From Mongoliitalea daihaiensis (GTDB taxonomy: Bacteria; Bacteroidota; Bacteroidia; Cytophagales; Cyclobacteriaceae), in assembly GCF_021596945.1 (NCBI RefSeq), contig NZ_CP063779.1, positions 4,748,001 through 4,812,000 of the forward strand: a DNA stretch of 64,000 nt, in the 5' to 3' direction. A model generated the notes under the pieces. The model did not search any database and was not told where the DNA came from. It saw only the letters and a list, made by a program, of their open reading frames with translations. This document shows, piece after piece, positions 44,670 through 54,239 of this stretch. Within the stretch, counting starts at the first letter, position 1, and the number at the start of each line of letters is the position of its first letter. The position numbers and the translations under genes were made by a program.

Positions 44670-47063
44670 TTAAACTTTCAATGTGACCAATGTGACACCT
44701 GAGCCTCCTCTGTCGGCATGTTCATCTTCCATCCTACCCACATACGGCATTGTGCGAAGTAAGTTTCGAGTGATTTCGCGTAAAATCCCATCTCCTTTCC
44801 CATGAACAATACGTAAATCCTTCACGCCTAGCATATATCCATCATCCATGAAACTCTGAACTAACGATAAAACTTCTTCACCTCTTTTTCCTCTCAAATC
44901 CAAATTCGGGGAAAAATCCAGCATTTTAGCATTCGTATCGAAGCCTGTTCTGCGGGCGAAAGATTTTTTCTCTTTCTTCATTTCCGTATTGGAAATTTTC
45001 TCCAATCGATTCAATTTAACCGTAGATTTCAATTCCCCGATTAAGATATCAGCCTCTTTTTTCTTTAGCCCTAATACTTCGGCAATGGCTCCATTATCTT
45101 TCACCCGTACATAATCACCAACTTCAATTTCTCCTCCAATAACCTTTACTTGCTTTTCTACAGCTACAGGGACTTCTACCGGCTTGACTTCTTGCTTCAA
45201 TACTTCCAGTTCTTGCCGGACAGCTTTCACTGCCTGTTTTTCAGCATTAGTTTCCTTAATGGTACGGATGGACTGCTCAATTTTTTGATTGACTTGATCT
45301 AATAAAGCTTTGGCTTCTGTTTTAGCTTGCTGAATGTACTGCTTTTTGTTAGTATCAATCGTTTCTTTCAGCTGATTGTATTCTTTCATCCGCTGTTCCA
45401 AGATTCGCTCGCGCTTTTGGTTTTCATGGACCAACTGCTCCAACTTAGTTTTTTCATTCTCAATCTTGGTCAGCATACGGTCATATTTGACACGTGTTTC
45501 CCCAATATGCTCTTTAGCATAGGCTAGAATTTCATTGGAAATACCAATTTTGGAAGCAATCTCCAAGGCGAAGGAACTTCCAGGTTTACCTATCTCCAAT
45601 TGATACAGAGGTTCCAACTTATCTACGTCATAACGCATGGCACCATTGACTAGGCCTTGATTTTTTGCTGCCACTTCTTTTAGATTACCATAGTGGGTTG
45701 TAATCACTCCATAGGCCCCAGATTTATTCAACGATAACAAAATGCCTTCGGCGATAGCCCCCCCAAAAACAGGTTCGGTTCCAGTACCAAATTCATCGAT
45801 AAAGACAATGGTCTTTTTGTTGGCCATTTGAGTAAAGTACTTCATACTCATCAAGTGTGAACTGTAGGTACTCAGGTCATTTTCAATATTTTGTTCATCC
45901 CCTATATCGATGAAAAAATTATCAAACATACACATCGTAGATTGCTCGTCCATAGGGACCAAAAGGCCGCACTGCAACATGTATTGCACCATGGCAACAG
46001 TCTTCAAGGTGACAGACTTACCTCCAGCATTGGGTCCTGAAATAACTAGAAGGCGTCTATTGTGATCCAACTCCAATCGTAAGGGCACTATTTTCTTCCC
46101 TTGCTCCTTCAAAGCAAATTCTAGTAAAGGATGGCGTGCATTGAACCAATTGAGTATTTTGGCTTTATCTAAAGTAGGCTTATGAGAACCTGTCTTAAGT
46201 GCAAACTTGGCCTTGGCACGAATGAAATCAATCAAGCCCAAAAAGGTCAAGCCTTTGCGTAGATCTGGGATCAAAGGACGGAGCTGATCGGTAAGTTTGG
46301 TTAAAATCTTTTGGATTTCCCGACGCTCCATGTATTCCAGATCTTTGAGCTCATTGTTGATATCCAGCACTTCGGCAGGCTCTAAGTAGACTGTCTGACC
46401 AGTTGCGGATTCATCATGAATAAAACCACTGATTTTTCTTTTATACTCAGCCAAAACAGGGATCACCATTCTCCCTCCACGAATCGTAATCGAAGCATCC
46501 TCGGGCGTCAAACCTTTAGCTCTTGCATCCCGATAGATGCGTTCCAAAACCTTGCGCAGCCTGCTTTCTTCATACAAAATCTGAGAGCGAATCATAGAAA
46601 GCTCTTTGGAGGCATTACTACGCATCTTGCCTTTTTCGTCGATCACCCGCTCGATCGCTTTCAAAAGGTCAGCGTTCATATGGACGAGTCCCAACAATTC
46701 GAATAATTGAGGATATTGCTCAGACCTTTCCAAGATAAAAGAAACACAAGAAAACAATGTCTGTAAGGAAAGCTTCAATTCATGGAATTCCTCTTCATAG
46801 AGAAAAGTACCTTCAATTTTGGCTTTATCCAAAAATGGATGAATATTGGTAAAATTTGAGGCTGGAAAAAAATCACCAGATTCTAATATTTGCTTGAATT
46901 CAGCCGTCTGTTCCAATAAGCGAGTAAGCAATTTAGTATCTTTAGTAAAAGACATTTTATCGACAAACTCTGTTCCGAGAGGGCCAGCACATTCTTCTTT
47001 GAGTAAATCACGAATTTTTGTGAAATTAATTTTCTCCTCCAGATTTTTGGGGTAAATCATCAT
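44670..47063 (-). CDS. mutS2: Endonuclease MutS2
   Basis: MutS2 lacks the mismatch-recognition domain of MutS; it acts on branched DNA and on stalled, collided ribosomes. The 797 residues have an N-terminal helical core (1-300), Walker A GPNAGGKSVTLKT, Walker B IVFIDEFGTG, a long coiled coil (about 500-630), and a C-terminal Smr nuclease domain (LDLRGKRGEE and IVHGKGDGILR). All expected motifs are present. It is followed on the same strand by the 2Fe-2S protein and preceded by the DUF4296 lipoprotein gene. Confidence 0.96.
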   Translation of the reverse strand: MMIYPKNLEEKINFTKIRDLLKEECAGPLGTEFVDKMSFTKDTKLLTRLLEQTAEFKQILESGDFFPASNFTNIHPFLDKAKIEGTFLYEEEFHELKLSLQTLFSCVSFILERSEQYPQLFELLGLVHMNADLLKAIERVIDEKGKMRSNASKELSMIRSQILYEESRLRKVLERIYRDARAKGLTPEDASITIRGGRMVIPVLAEYKRKISGFIHDESATGQTVYLEPAEVLDINNELKDLEYMERREIQKILTKLTDQLRPLIPDLRKGLTFLGLIDFIRAKAKFALKTGSHKPTLDKAKILNWFNARHPLLEFALKEQGKKIVPLRLELDHNRRLLVISGPNAGGKSVTLKTVAMVQYMLQCGLLVPMDEQSTMCMFDNFFIDIGDEQNIENDLSTYSSHLMSMKYFTQMANKKTIVFIDEFGTGTEPVFGGAIAEGILLSLNKSGAYGVITTHYGNLKEVAAKNQGLVNGAMRYDVDKLEPLYQLEIGKPGSSFALEIASKIGISNEILAYAKEHIGETRVKYDRMLTKIENEKTKLEQLVHENQKRERILEQRMKEYNQLKETIDTNKKQYIQQAKTEAKALLDQVNQKIEQSIRTIKETNAEKQAVKAVRQELEVLKQEVKPVEVPVAVEKQVKVIGGEIEVGDYVRVKDNGAIAEVLGLKKKEADILIGELKSTVKLNRLEKISNTEMKKEKKSFARRTGFDTNAKMLDFSPNLDLRGKRGEEVLSLVQSFMDDGYMLGVKDLRIVHGKGDGILREITRNLLRTMPYVGRMEDEHADRGGSGVTLVTLKV

Positions 47064-47066
47064 GGG

Positions 47067-47402
47067 TTATTGATTGCCTACTTTTTCTTTGATGCTTAAC
47101 GAGTCTATGATACGGGCATAGATTCGGTCCATTTGTTTGGCATCCCGTATGTAATATTCCAAACTGACCTTAAAAACAGAATCCTGCACTTGATGTTTAG
47201 CGAATACCTCTTTTTCTAACAAAGGATACAGCATACGGGAAGAATCGTAGTGGATAGGAAAGGTCGTCACGTAGCCTTCTGCCATATGAATATCCAGCAA
47301 GACATTGATCAATTGGTCTTCTGAAAGGATACCAGCAGGAGCACTGTTTTTACTACAACTGATTAAACACAGGAATACAAGGAAAGTAGCTATATATTTC
47401 AC
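47067..47402 (-). CDS. DUF4296 family lipoprotein
   Basis: The 111 residues have a lipoprotein signal with Cys16 (CLISCSKN) and the body of the DUF4296 family of Bacteroidota: a helix with INVLLDIHMAEGYV, then FAKHQVQDSVFKVSLEYY. The family's role is unknown to me. Four bases separate it from mutS2, so the two are probably co-transcribed. Confidence 0.85.
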   Translation of the reverse strand: MKYIATFLVFLCLISCSKNSAPAGILSEDQLINVLLDIHMAEGYVTTFPIHYDSSRMLYPLLEKEVFAKHQVQDSVFKVSLEYYIRDAKQMDRIYARIIDSLSIKEKVGNQ

Positions 47403-47530
47403 AATGCAAAATTAATGGAATTCGTGGCTTGAAGGAAGTTTTAGGCGGATATCTTGAAATTGTATAGGATCAAGCTGTCAGTATTTTTGTCAAAAAAGCA
47501 GTTGGATAACAAAGGGAACAGTTTTTGCCC

Positions 47531-47538
47531 TATATTTG
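47531..47538 (+). promoter_or_regulatory. -7 promoter element of tmRNA
   Basis: TATATTTG matches the Bacteroidota -7 consensus TAnnTTTG and lies 14 bp before the mature 5' end. No -33 element at the right spacing is clear. Confidence 0.5.
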
Positions 47539-47552
47539 CCAACCCATAACAT

Positions 47553-47952
47553 GGGGCTGACCGGTTTTGACAGTAGGTGTAAGGACTGGGCTCGCATGCA
47601 GGCTGGAGTATGTACGGCCTTAAATCATTCATACGAACACAATTGGCGAAACTCGTTACGCCATGGCTGCCTAATCTAACCCTCCGGGGATAGATACTGC
47701 TTAAAGGGTTGAGTTACGAGAGTAATTCCCCAGCCACATCCCGCCTTCCGTTGTTTTGTCCGGGGGGATTTGGGGTGTCGATCAGACAGAGCTGCTTTCC
47801 GTGAGGCTACTAAACGGGACTAAGACTAGTGGCTAAGCTGTTGTCCGGTGTGTTACCCAGCAAACAACAGTCGAAAAACCAACAGGTAACTAAGCATGTA
47901 GACGGTACGGTGTTTCCCTATCTGGACGAGGGTTCGAATCCCTCCAGCTCCA
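47553..47952 (+). ncRNA. ssrA: Transfer-messenger RNA (tmRNA)
   Basis: tmRNA rescues stalled ribosomes and tags their products for proteolysis. The 5' end GGGGCUG pairs with CAGCUCC near the 3' end to form the acceptor stem, the GGTTCGAATCC T-loop is present, and pseudoknot-like segments lie between. The tag frame starts at GGC (47645) and reads GETRYAMAA then TAA (47672-47674); with the charged alanine the tag is AGETRYAMAA. The 3' CCA is not encoded. Confidence 0.96.
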
Positions 47953-47964
47953 CAATTAAAAATC

Positions 47965-48016
47965 CCACTCTTCCCTCAAACTCTACGAGTTTTTTATTGG
48001 AGAGTGGTTTTTTTTT
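47965..48016 (+). terminator. Terminator after tmRNA
   Basis: CCACTCT (47965-47971) pairs with AGAGTGG (48001-48007), with a smaller inner hairpin (AAACTC/GAGTTT) in the loop, and ends in a T tract. Confidence 0.75.
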
Positions 48017-48133
48017 ATCATAAACTTCTAATTTAAAAACATATTTCCCTGAACTGCTAAAATTTCTAAAACGCTTCTAAATTAGCTTGGTTTTTGTGAT
48101 GGCAATTAAAAACTTAACACCTACCTATCCTGC

Positions 48134-48535
48134 ATGAAGAAAACCCTCTTGCTGTCTGTCCTGACGGCTTGGACCACTTGGTCGGCGCTGGCTCAAAGTA
48201 GCCCTGATTCTGTCAAGATTTCCAGACTCCAACAGGAAATTGAAGTGCTCAAAAACATAAATGAGCGCTTACAGCAAAACTTGGAAATCAACAACATGGC
48301 GCTCAATGACCTCATCCAAGATAAAAATATCACAGATGAAACGCGCTGGATATCCTTGCGTTCGAGCATTATCCACTCTACTCAAATCTACAAAAAGCTG
48401 AGTGATGACATCATCAACCTTAAATCCTGCATGACTGACCAAGAATACCAAGGATTTATCAATTCATTAGGCAGTATGGAGGGTGGACCGCTAGGATTTT
48501 CCCTCGAAGAAGTGATCATCGAATCCGCTAAGTAA
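48134..48535 (+). CDS. Exported coiled-coil protein of unknown function
   Basis: I do not recognise this 133-residue protein. It has a Sec signal peptide (MKKTLLLSVLTAWTTWSALA, cleavage before QSS), a coiled coil (about 27-60), and a short helical tail with one cysteine (LKSCMTD). The downstream gene at 48563 starts 27 bp later, so the pair is probably co-transcribed and may act together in the periplasm and cytoplasm respectively. Confidence 0.7.
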   Translation: MKKTLLLSVLTAWTTWSALAQSSPDSVKISRLQQEIEVLKNINERLQQNLEINNMALNDLIQDKNITDETRWISLRSSIIHSTQIYKKLSDDIINLKSCMTDQEYQGFINSLGSMEGGPLGFSLEEVIIESAK

Positions 48536-48562
48536 ATTGGGATTTTTGAAACCAAAACCAAG

Positions 48563-49369
48563 ATGGACCGATTTCTAGAAATCACCAACTGCATAGTGGC
48601 AAGCCCTCTCACCCAAGGTGTGCCATTTGTCTCTCAAGCCTTTTTTGCCTCCAATTCCCTGATAAATGTAGCTTACAGTTCTATGCTGAACGAGAAAAAA
48701 CCGGATTTTCAAAAATTAGGGAAATTTGAAGGTGAATTGAATAAATACTTAGTCTACTTCTCGGCTCTTGATAAAGCCAATGCGCTGAATCAATCCTCCA
48801 ACAATGATCGGATTGTATTATTAGAAAATCTCCAACTCGAACTTCTTGCAAAGTTAAAAAAGGATGCAACCAAACTCGGTTATACCACCCCAGACCGATT
48901 GACCTCTGAAACCCTCGATACCTATTTCAATCGCATCCTTGGAGGATTCTCTAAAGAATATGTAGAGGTATATCTCAACCAAATTGAACGGAAATACAGA
49001 ACAGGCCCAGGAAAAGTTAACTATGCGGGTTTGATTCAACATGAGGTAGAGCTCAAAAACTACAGCAATCAAGTCAGTGGCACGGTTGAATTGGCCAAAA
49101 AATTCATTTTTTACTACGACAATTTCTTTGAGTTAGCCGACAACTACCACCAAAAAGTCTTAGAAGCCTTGGAGCTTGCGCACAAAAACAACATTATCCA
49201 AGCCAAAAAGAGCAATGGGGTAACAGAAACACCGATGCAACTCTATGAAAAAATCACTAAAAACCTCAAAGACAAAAAGATGGTGCGAGACAATGGAATC
49301 AAAGCCAGTATCAATATCGCCGATTTGAGAAATAAAATCGAAAAGGTAGATGAATTTAGGTTTTTATAA
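48563..49369 (+). CDS. Helical protein of unknown function
   Basis: I do not recognise this 268-residue, helix-rich, basic protein. It has no signal peptide or membrane segment in the strict sense, though the first 40 residues are only weakly polar (IVASPLTQGVPFVSQAFFAS). Long heptad-like stretches suggest coiled coils (about 60-110 and 150-200). It follows the exported coiled-coil gene and precedes a strong terminator, forming an isolated two-gene unit. Confidence 0.65.
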   Translation: MDRFLEITNCIVASPLTQGVPFVSQAFFASNSLINVAYSSMLNEKKPDFQKLGKFEGELNKYLVYFSALDKANALNQSSNNDRIVLLENLQLELLAKLKKDATKLGYTTPDRLTSETLDTYFNRILGGFSKEYVEVYLNQIERKYRTGPGKVNYAGLIQHEVELKNYSNQVSGTVELAKKFIFYYDNFFELADNYHQKVLEALELAHKNNIIQAKKSNGVTETPMQLYEKITKNLKDKKMVRDNGIKASINIADLRNKIEKVDEFRFL

Positions 49370-49406
49370 AAAAGGGTTGAAGCCTCGATAGCTTCAACCC
49401 TTTTTT
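49370..49406. terminator. Bidirectional terminator
   Basis: AAAAGGGTTGAAGC (49370-49383) pairs with GCTTCAACCCTTTT (49391-49404) around a 7-base loop, followed by T's. It ends the plus-strand gene at 49369 and the convergent minus-strand esterase gene (end 49421). Confidence 0.85.
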
Positions 49407-49420
49407 TTTTAGCCTAAAAT

Positions 49421-51145
49421 TTAATACATCCAACTACTCAAATCTGCTCCTCGGGGAGCGTCTCTTTTCATTATATCCAAGATTTTCGGTAAATAAAATG
49501 TATTGTAACGAAGTCTTGAAATGTAGAGAGGATGCTCATGGTCCCCATTCCAGCAATGTTCTGCCCTATCTCCATAATCCACTTCTCCTGCATAGTAAGG
49601 ATTGGTGGTACTTTCAAGAAATTCTTCAACCAAATACACCGCATTGTTGAGATAGTAGTTGTCCATATCGCCGCAATAGATGTGAATTTTCCCTTTTAGT
49701 TTTTCTCCTAAGCCTTTTTCCCAATCACGTCTCAAAATATGGCCTAAATCATAGTTTTCTCTCCAATATGCTGCAACTTCTGGATTTATATCTCCAGTTA
49801 CCTTATCCCAGAGTCGCGCTGGGTAACCATCTTCACCGACAGGAGAATAGGTGGCTTCCCAAATATCCCACTGCTGACCGCTTCTTCCTTTGGTTCCTAA
49901 AACCAATTCTCTGTGGTTCATCTCTTCCAAATTAGCACTTACATGGCCCAGATAATCTCTTTTTCCTGGCCGAGGAGTATTTTTCCAAGGACTATCCAAA
50001 TAGTAAGCGTTTTTATCCTGATAAATATCCACTACCGTGTAGGCTTGAAAATCAATAGGATCAGGACAAGCTGCAAAACAAGCACCATACTCATCAGGGT
50101 ATTTGATCATCACTGCCAAAGATTCCCAGCCACCTGTAGATCCCCCGTAAAGAAAACGACTCCAACCCTCTCCAATTCCTCGAAACATTTCTTCGATGTA
50201 TGGAATCAGTTCGTAGGTAATCGCATCCCCATAGGGGCCTTGATTAGCTGAATTGACTGCATAGCTATCATCGTAATAAGGTGTGGGATGCTGAATTTCG
50301 ATGACCAAATATCTGGGAAAATCAGGACTGATCCATTGCTGGTATTGATCATAGGCCTCTTGCTGCTGAAGAATATTGTATCCCTCGATCCCAAATCGAG
50401 CTGAGTAGTCTGGCTCTAAATTAGGATCTGGAGGGCTTTCTCTCCAGCCTCCAAATGTATAAGGAAAGTGCCCATGAAAAATCATCAATGGGTATCGTGC
50501 CTCTGTATGTTCCTCAAATCCATGAGGCAACAAGACATTCGCTCCTAGATACACATCTCTACCCCACCAATCACTCAGCATCTCACTTTTCATTTTCACA
50601 TGTTTGATGTACTTGGTATCCACAGGATCTGGAATCGCTGGGATTTCCTGATCCAAAGTAATCCTTACTTTTCCTGCTTTTTGGATATTCACCGTCGCTG
50701 GAACATTGTAAAAATTACCTGGTTTACGGTTCCATTGCTGTCCCTCTCCCTTATCCGGTGGAAGCTTCAACACCCTACCGTCTTTCAGATAAAAGGTTTC
50801 ATACCGATTGAGCAAAGCCTGAACTTGATACGTACCCTCAGGCACATCTTTCAAACTTCGGATAGGGTATCCAAATGCCTCCGCATCGATCATTATTGGC
50901 TTACCCGGCTCCCAGTTTTCAACATCTATTCCAAATGCTAACTGAGATTCAGGTCCATCCGAAATCTGAAATCGAGGCTCAGAAGCATCGTTGGTTGACA
51001 ACATTAAAATCAAACGCCCATCTTGGGCTTGATCAATCAATGTTTCAGAAAGTGTAATTTCGAAGAGTGGTCCCTGTCCTCCCCTTGGTTGGCAGGAATA
51101 AATTACAAGAATCCAAATGATTACCCAGAGCTGCGATTGTTTCAT
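49421..51145 (-). CDS. Lipoprotein esterase, alpha/beta hydrolase fold
   Basis: The 574 residues start with a lipoprotein signal (Cys18 in IYSCQPR) and an N-terminal region of about 170 residues that may be a carbohydrate- or cell-surface domain. The rest is an esterase D/feruloyl esterase-like alpha/beta hydrolase: the nucleophile elbow GGSTGGW, an aspartate in a late strand (YCGDMDN), and a histidine in the C-terminal GDHEHPLY region. It would release acyl groups from a polysaccharide or peptide at the cell surface; the substrate is unknown. It starts 22 bp downstream of ppsA and may share its transcript. Confidence 0.8.
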   Translation of the reverse strand: MKQSQLWVIIWILVIYSCQPRGGQGPLFEITLSETLIDQAQDGRLILMLSTNDASEPRFQISDGPESQLAFGIDVENWEPGKPIMIDAEAFGYPIRSLKDVPEGTYQVQALLNRYETFYLKDGRVLKLPPDKGEGQQWNRKPGNFYNVPATVNIQKAGKVRITLDQEIPAIPDPVDTKYIKHVKMKSEMLSDWWGRDVYLGANVLLPHGFEEHTEARYPLMIFHGHFPYTFGGWRESPPDPNLEPDYSARFGIEGYNILQQQEAYDQYQQWISPDFPRYLVIEIQHPTPYYDDSYAVNSANQGPYGDAITYELIPYIEEMFRGIGEGWSRFLYGGSTGGWESLAVMIKYPDEYGACFAACPDPIDFQAYTVVDIYQDKNAYYLDSPWKNTPRPGKRDYLGHVSANLEEMNHRELVLGTKGRSGQQWDIWEATYSPVGEDGYPARLWDKVTGDINPEVAAYWRENYDLGHILRRDWEKGLGEKLKGKIHIYCGDMDNYYLNNAVYLVEEFLESTTNPYYAGEVDYGDRAEHCWNGDHEHPLYISRLRYNTFYLPKILDIMKRDAPRGADLSSWMY

Positions 51146-51167
51146 GGTTTATCAGTTTACGATGGAG

Positions 51168-53606
51168 TTAACTATTTTTTTCTTGTTCCAAAGCCGACAC
51201 AGCCCGAAGTGTTTTCAACATAGAGTCAGGTGTGACAGATATGGTATCAATCCCCTCTTCAATCAAGAATGCCGCAAAATCTGGGAAATCGGATGGACCT
51301 TGTCCGCAGATACCGACCTTTACTTTTTTGGATTTAGCCTTTTGAATCAGAATACGGATCATCATTTTCACTGCCTCGTTTCGCTCATCGTATAGATGTG
51401 CCACCAAACTGGAATCCCTATCCAAACCTAAGGTAAGTTGCGTCAAGTCATTTGAACCAATGGAAAAACCATCGATGTGCTCCGAAAACTCCTCCGCAAG
51501 CATTACATTGGATGGCAATTCTGCCATCAAAAATACCTTGAGCCCATTTTCCCCCCGAACTAAGCCGAATGAAGCCATGGTATCTAGGACCCGTTTCATC
51601 TCTGCGGGTGTTCGACAGAAAGGAATCATCACTATCACATTGTCCAATCCTGCTTCTTCCCGTACTTTTTTGATCGCTTGACACTCCAAACCAAACGCTT
51701 CTCTGAATGCATCTGAGTAATACCGGGCTGCACCTCTCCATCCGATCATGGGATTTTCCTCTTCGGGTTCAAAATACTTCCCCCCCAATAAATTCATGTA
51801 CTCATTGGATTTGAAATCTGAAAACCGAACAATCACATCTTTCGGATAAAATGCTGCGGCAATCCTTCCAATTCCGTAGGACAACTTCTTGATAAAAAAA
51901 TCACTCTCTGAATCAAAACCAGAGGTAATGTGCTCAATTTTTTTGGAAAGCACTTCATCCCCTACTTCTCTATGTTTCAAAAGCGCTAGTGGATGAACCT
52001 TGATATAATTGTTGATGATAAATTCTTCCCGGACCAAGCCCACGCCACTATTGGGTATTTTTGAAAACTTAAAAGCCATATCCGGAGAAGCAACATTCAT
52101 CATCAATGGTGTTTGTGTAGTGGGAAGGTCCTTGAGGTTTGTTTGTATTTCTTCAAATTCGATCTGACCTTTATACACTTTACCCGTCTCTCCATCAGCA
52201 CAAGAAACTGTAATTTCATCATCATCCTGCAAAACCAAGGATGCATTGCCTGTTCCCACGATGGCCGGTATACCCATTTCCCTCGCTACAATTGCTGCAT
52301 GACAAGTTCTCCCACCTTTGTCTGTAACTATTGCCGAAGCCTTTTTCATAATGGGCTCCCAATCAGGATCTGTCATCTCTGTCACAAGTACGGAGCCTTC
52401 CTTAAAAGCTGCTTCATCCACACTTCCATCCCGTCCATCGAGAGAATACAACTTATGGACCTTCCCAAAACCAATCCCATCTCCCACAGCGATCCCTTCC
52501 ATGATGAGCTTGGATGCTGACAGCTTTTCGTCAAAATGATATTCGACCAAAACGTCTTCTTCTCGCTGGGAATGTACCGTTTCGGGACGAGCCTGCACGA
52601 TAAACAACTGTTTGGTCAATCCATCCACGGCCCATTCTACATCCATCGGCGTAGGAACACCTCGTTTCTCCGTGTAATAGTTTTCTATTTCAGCTACCCA
52701 GCGAGCCAACAGCAGGATTTGATCTTCATGGAGACAAAAATTATTGGCCAATTTCTGATCTACGGGTACCCGTTTTACCAATTCCGTAGGGGTGGTTCCA
52801 TAGACCAATTTGTGATGCTTGCGACCCATTTTCTTTTCGATGATGGGCCGAAGGGCAGGATTCCTCAAATTAGGTTTGTAAACAATGAATTCATCAGGAG
52901 AGATCTCCCCTTGAACAAGCAGCTCTCCCAAGCCATAGGCACCGTTGATCACAACAGCATCTTTGAATCCGCTTTCCGTATCAATAGAGAAAGCAACCCC
53001 TGAAACGCCCAAATCCGAGCGCACCATTTTTTGTACACCTACCGAAAGTTGGACCGCAGCATGATCAAAACCTCTTTCAGCGCGATAAGAGATGGCACGG
53101 TCGTTGTAAAGCGAGGCAAAACAGCTTTTGACTGCGTTCAGTAAACCTTGTGCACCCCTTACATTCAGAAAAGTCTCCTGCTGTCCAGCAAAGGAGGCAT
53201 CTGGCAAGTCTTCTGCCGTAGCAGATGAGCGGACAGCTACATCTGTTGCCTCATTATCGTAGCGAGAGGATAGTTCATAGTAGCGGTCCGTTATCTCTTG
53301 TACCAATTCAGAAGGGAATACCCCGTCGGCCACCAAGCGACGAATGGCTGCTCCAGTTTTTCGAAGCTTGATGATATCGGAGGTATCAATGCCTTCCAGA
53401 AGCTGATCAATTTTTTCTCGTAGCTGATTGTGTTGGATATATGCATTGAAAGCGGCCACAGTAATCACAAATCCTCCGGGGACAAGAATATTACGCGCTG
53501 CTAAATTTTGAATCATCTCACCTAGAGATGCATTCTTTCCTCCGACCAAGTGAATCATGGAGAGGTCTACTTCTGTTAAATCTAACAGGTAAGGGCTGTT
53601 GTTCAT
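51168..53606 (-). CDS. ppsA: Phosphoenolpyruvate synthase
   Basis: PpsA turns pyruvate, ATP and water into PEP, AMP and phosphate for gluconeogenesis. The 812 residues have the N-terminal ATP-binding domain (SSATAEDLPDASFAGQQ at about 140-156), the swivelling phosphohistidine domain with the active His in GGRTCHAAIVARE, and the C-terminal PEP-binding barrel with GICGQGPSD. The ATG at 53606 gives MNNSPYLLDL, a usual PpsA start; the frame is open to 53651. It fits growth on acetate or amino acids alongside pta-ackA. Confidence 0.95.
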   Translation of the reverse strand: MNNSPYLLDLTEVDLSMIHLVGGKNASLGEMIQNLAARNILVPGGFVITVAAFNAYIQHNQLREKIDQLLEGIDTSDIIKLRKTGAAIRRLVADGVFPSELVQEITDRYYELSSRYDNEATDVAVRSSATAEDLPDASFAGQQETFLNVRGAQGLLNAVKSCFASLYNDRAISYRAERGFDHAAVQLSVGVQKMVRSDLGVSGVAFSIDTESGFKDAVVINGAYGLGELLVQGEISPDEFIVYKPNLRNPALRPIIEKKMGRKHHKLVYGTTPTELVKRVPVDQKLANNFCLHEDQILLLARWVAEIENYYTEKRGVPTPMDVEWAVDGLTKQLFIVQARPETVHSQREEDVLVEYHFDEKLSASKLIMEGIAVGDGIGFGKVHKLYSLDGRDGSVDEAAFKEGSVLVTEMTDPDWEPIMKKASAIVTDKGGRTCHAAIVAREMGIPAIVGTGNASLVLQDDDEITVSCADGETGKVYKGQIEFEEIQTNLKDLPTTQTPLMMNVASPDMAFKFSKIPNSGVGLVREEFIINNYIKVHPLALLKHREVGDEVLSKKIEHITSGFDSESDFFIKKLSYGIGRIAAAFYPKDVIVRFSDFKSNEYMNLLGGKYFEPEEENPMIGWRGAARYYSDAFREAFGLECQAIKKVREEAGLDNVIVMIPFCRTPAEMKRVLDTMASFGLVRGENGLKVFLMAELPSNVMLAEEFSEHIDGFSIGSNDLTQLTLGLDRDSSLVAHLYDERNEAVKMMIRILIQKAKSKKVKVGICGQGPSDFPDFAAFLIEEGIDTISVTPDSMLKTLRAVSALEQEKNS

Positions 53607-53822
53607 GGAATAACTATTTGGGTTTACTTCAGAAAAGAACTCAGAACACAATTAAAAAACTGAATCCTAGAGACTCATAAGTTCAGTAAAAAGAACGAAA
53701 AGTAAAAATTTAATTTAACTCAAAATCGGGGACTTACACATAAATAATTGTCGGTAACACAAGTCACTTGGGGTTTAAAAACAAACAGTTAAATTGAAGC
53801 AACTATTCAAACTAAAAGCAGC

Positions 53823-54215
53823 ATGAACTACTATATTTCCAAAACCATTACAGCAACTAATTTTGAGGCTGCAAAAGCCAAGGTCACTGAAGCCTTACAA
53901 TCTGAAGGATTTGGCGTTTTGACTGAGATCGATATACAGGCAACCATGAAAAAGAAACTAGACAAAGACTATCGCCCTTTTTTGATACTAGGCGCATGCA
54001 ATCCTGTCTATGCCGATAAAGTACTGAGTTTGGATCCTCGTATGAGTGTGATGCTTCCCTGTAATGTAGTCCTCCGATCCATTGATGATCAAACCATAGA
54101 AGTAGCTGCCATTGATCCTTTGGCTGCTATGGGAGGACTTGGGAATACTGAAATCGAGCCACTAGCTGCCGATGTGAAAGAAAAACTAGCCCGGGTGATT
54201 GAGAAGATTTTTTAA
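53823..54215 (+). CDS. DUF302 domain protein
   Basis: The 130 residues form a single DUF302 domain, with EALQSEGFGVLTEIDI at the start, the LGACNPVYADKVL segment, and VMLPCNVVLRS. DUF302 proteins are small soluble alpha/beta proteins of unknown role, often near metal or sulfur enzymes. It lies in the opposite direction to ppsA, with 216 bp between starts. It has no signal peptide. Confidence 0.9.
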   Translation: MNYYISKTITATNFEAAKAKVTEALQSEGFGVLTEIDIQATMKKKLDKDYRPFLILGACNPVYADKVLSLDPRMSVMLPCNVVLRSIDDQTIEVAAIDPLAAMGGLGNTEIEPLAADVKEKLARVIEKIF

Positions 54216-54239
54216 CACAGATAAATAGCAGATAAACAC

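Noticed and set aside
47829-48023. Open frame across the 3' end of tmRNA
   Set aside because: It lies within the tmRNA and its terminator and encodes nothing recognisable.
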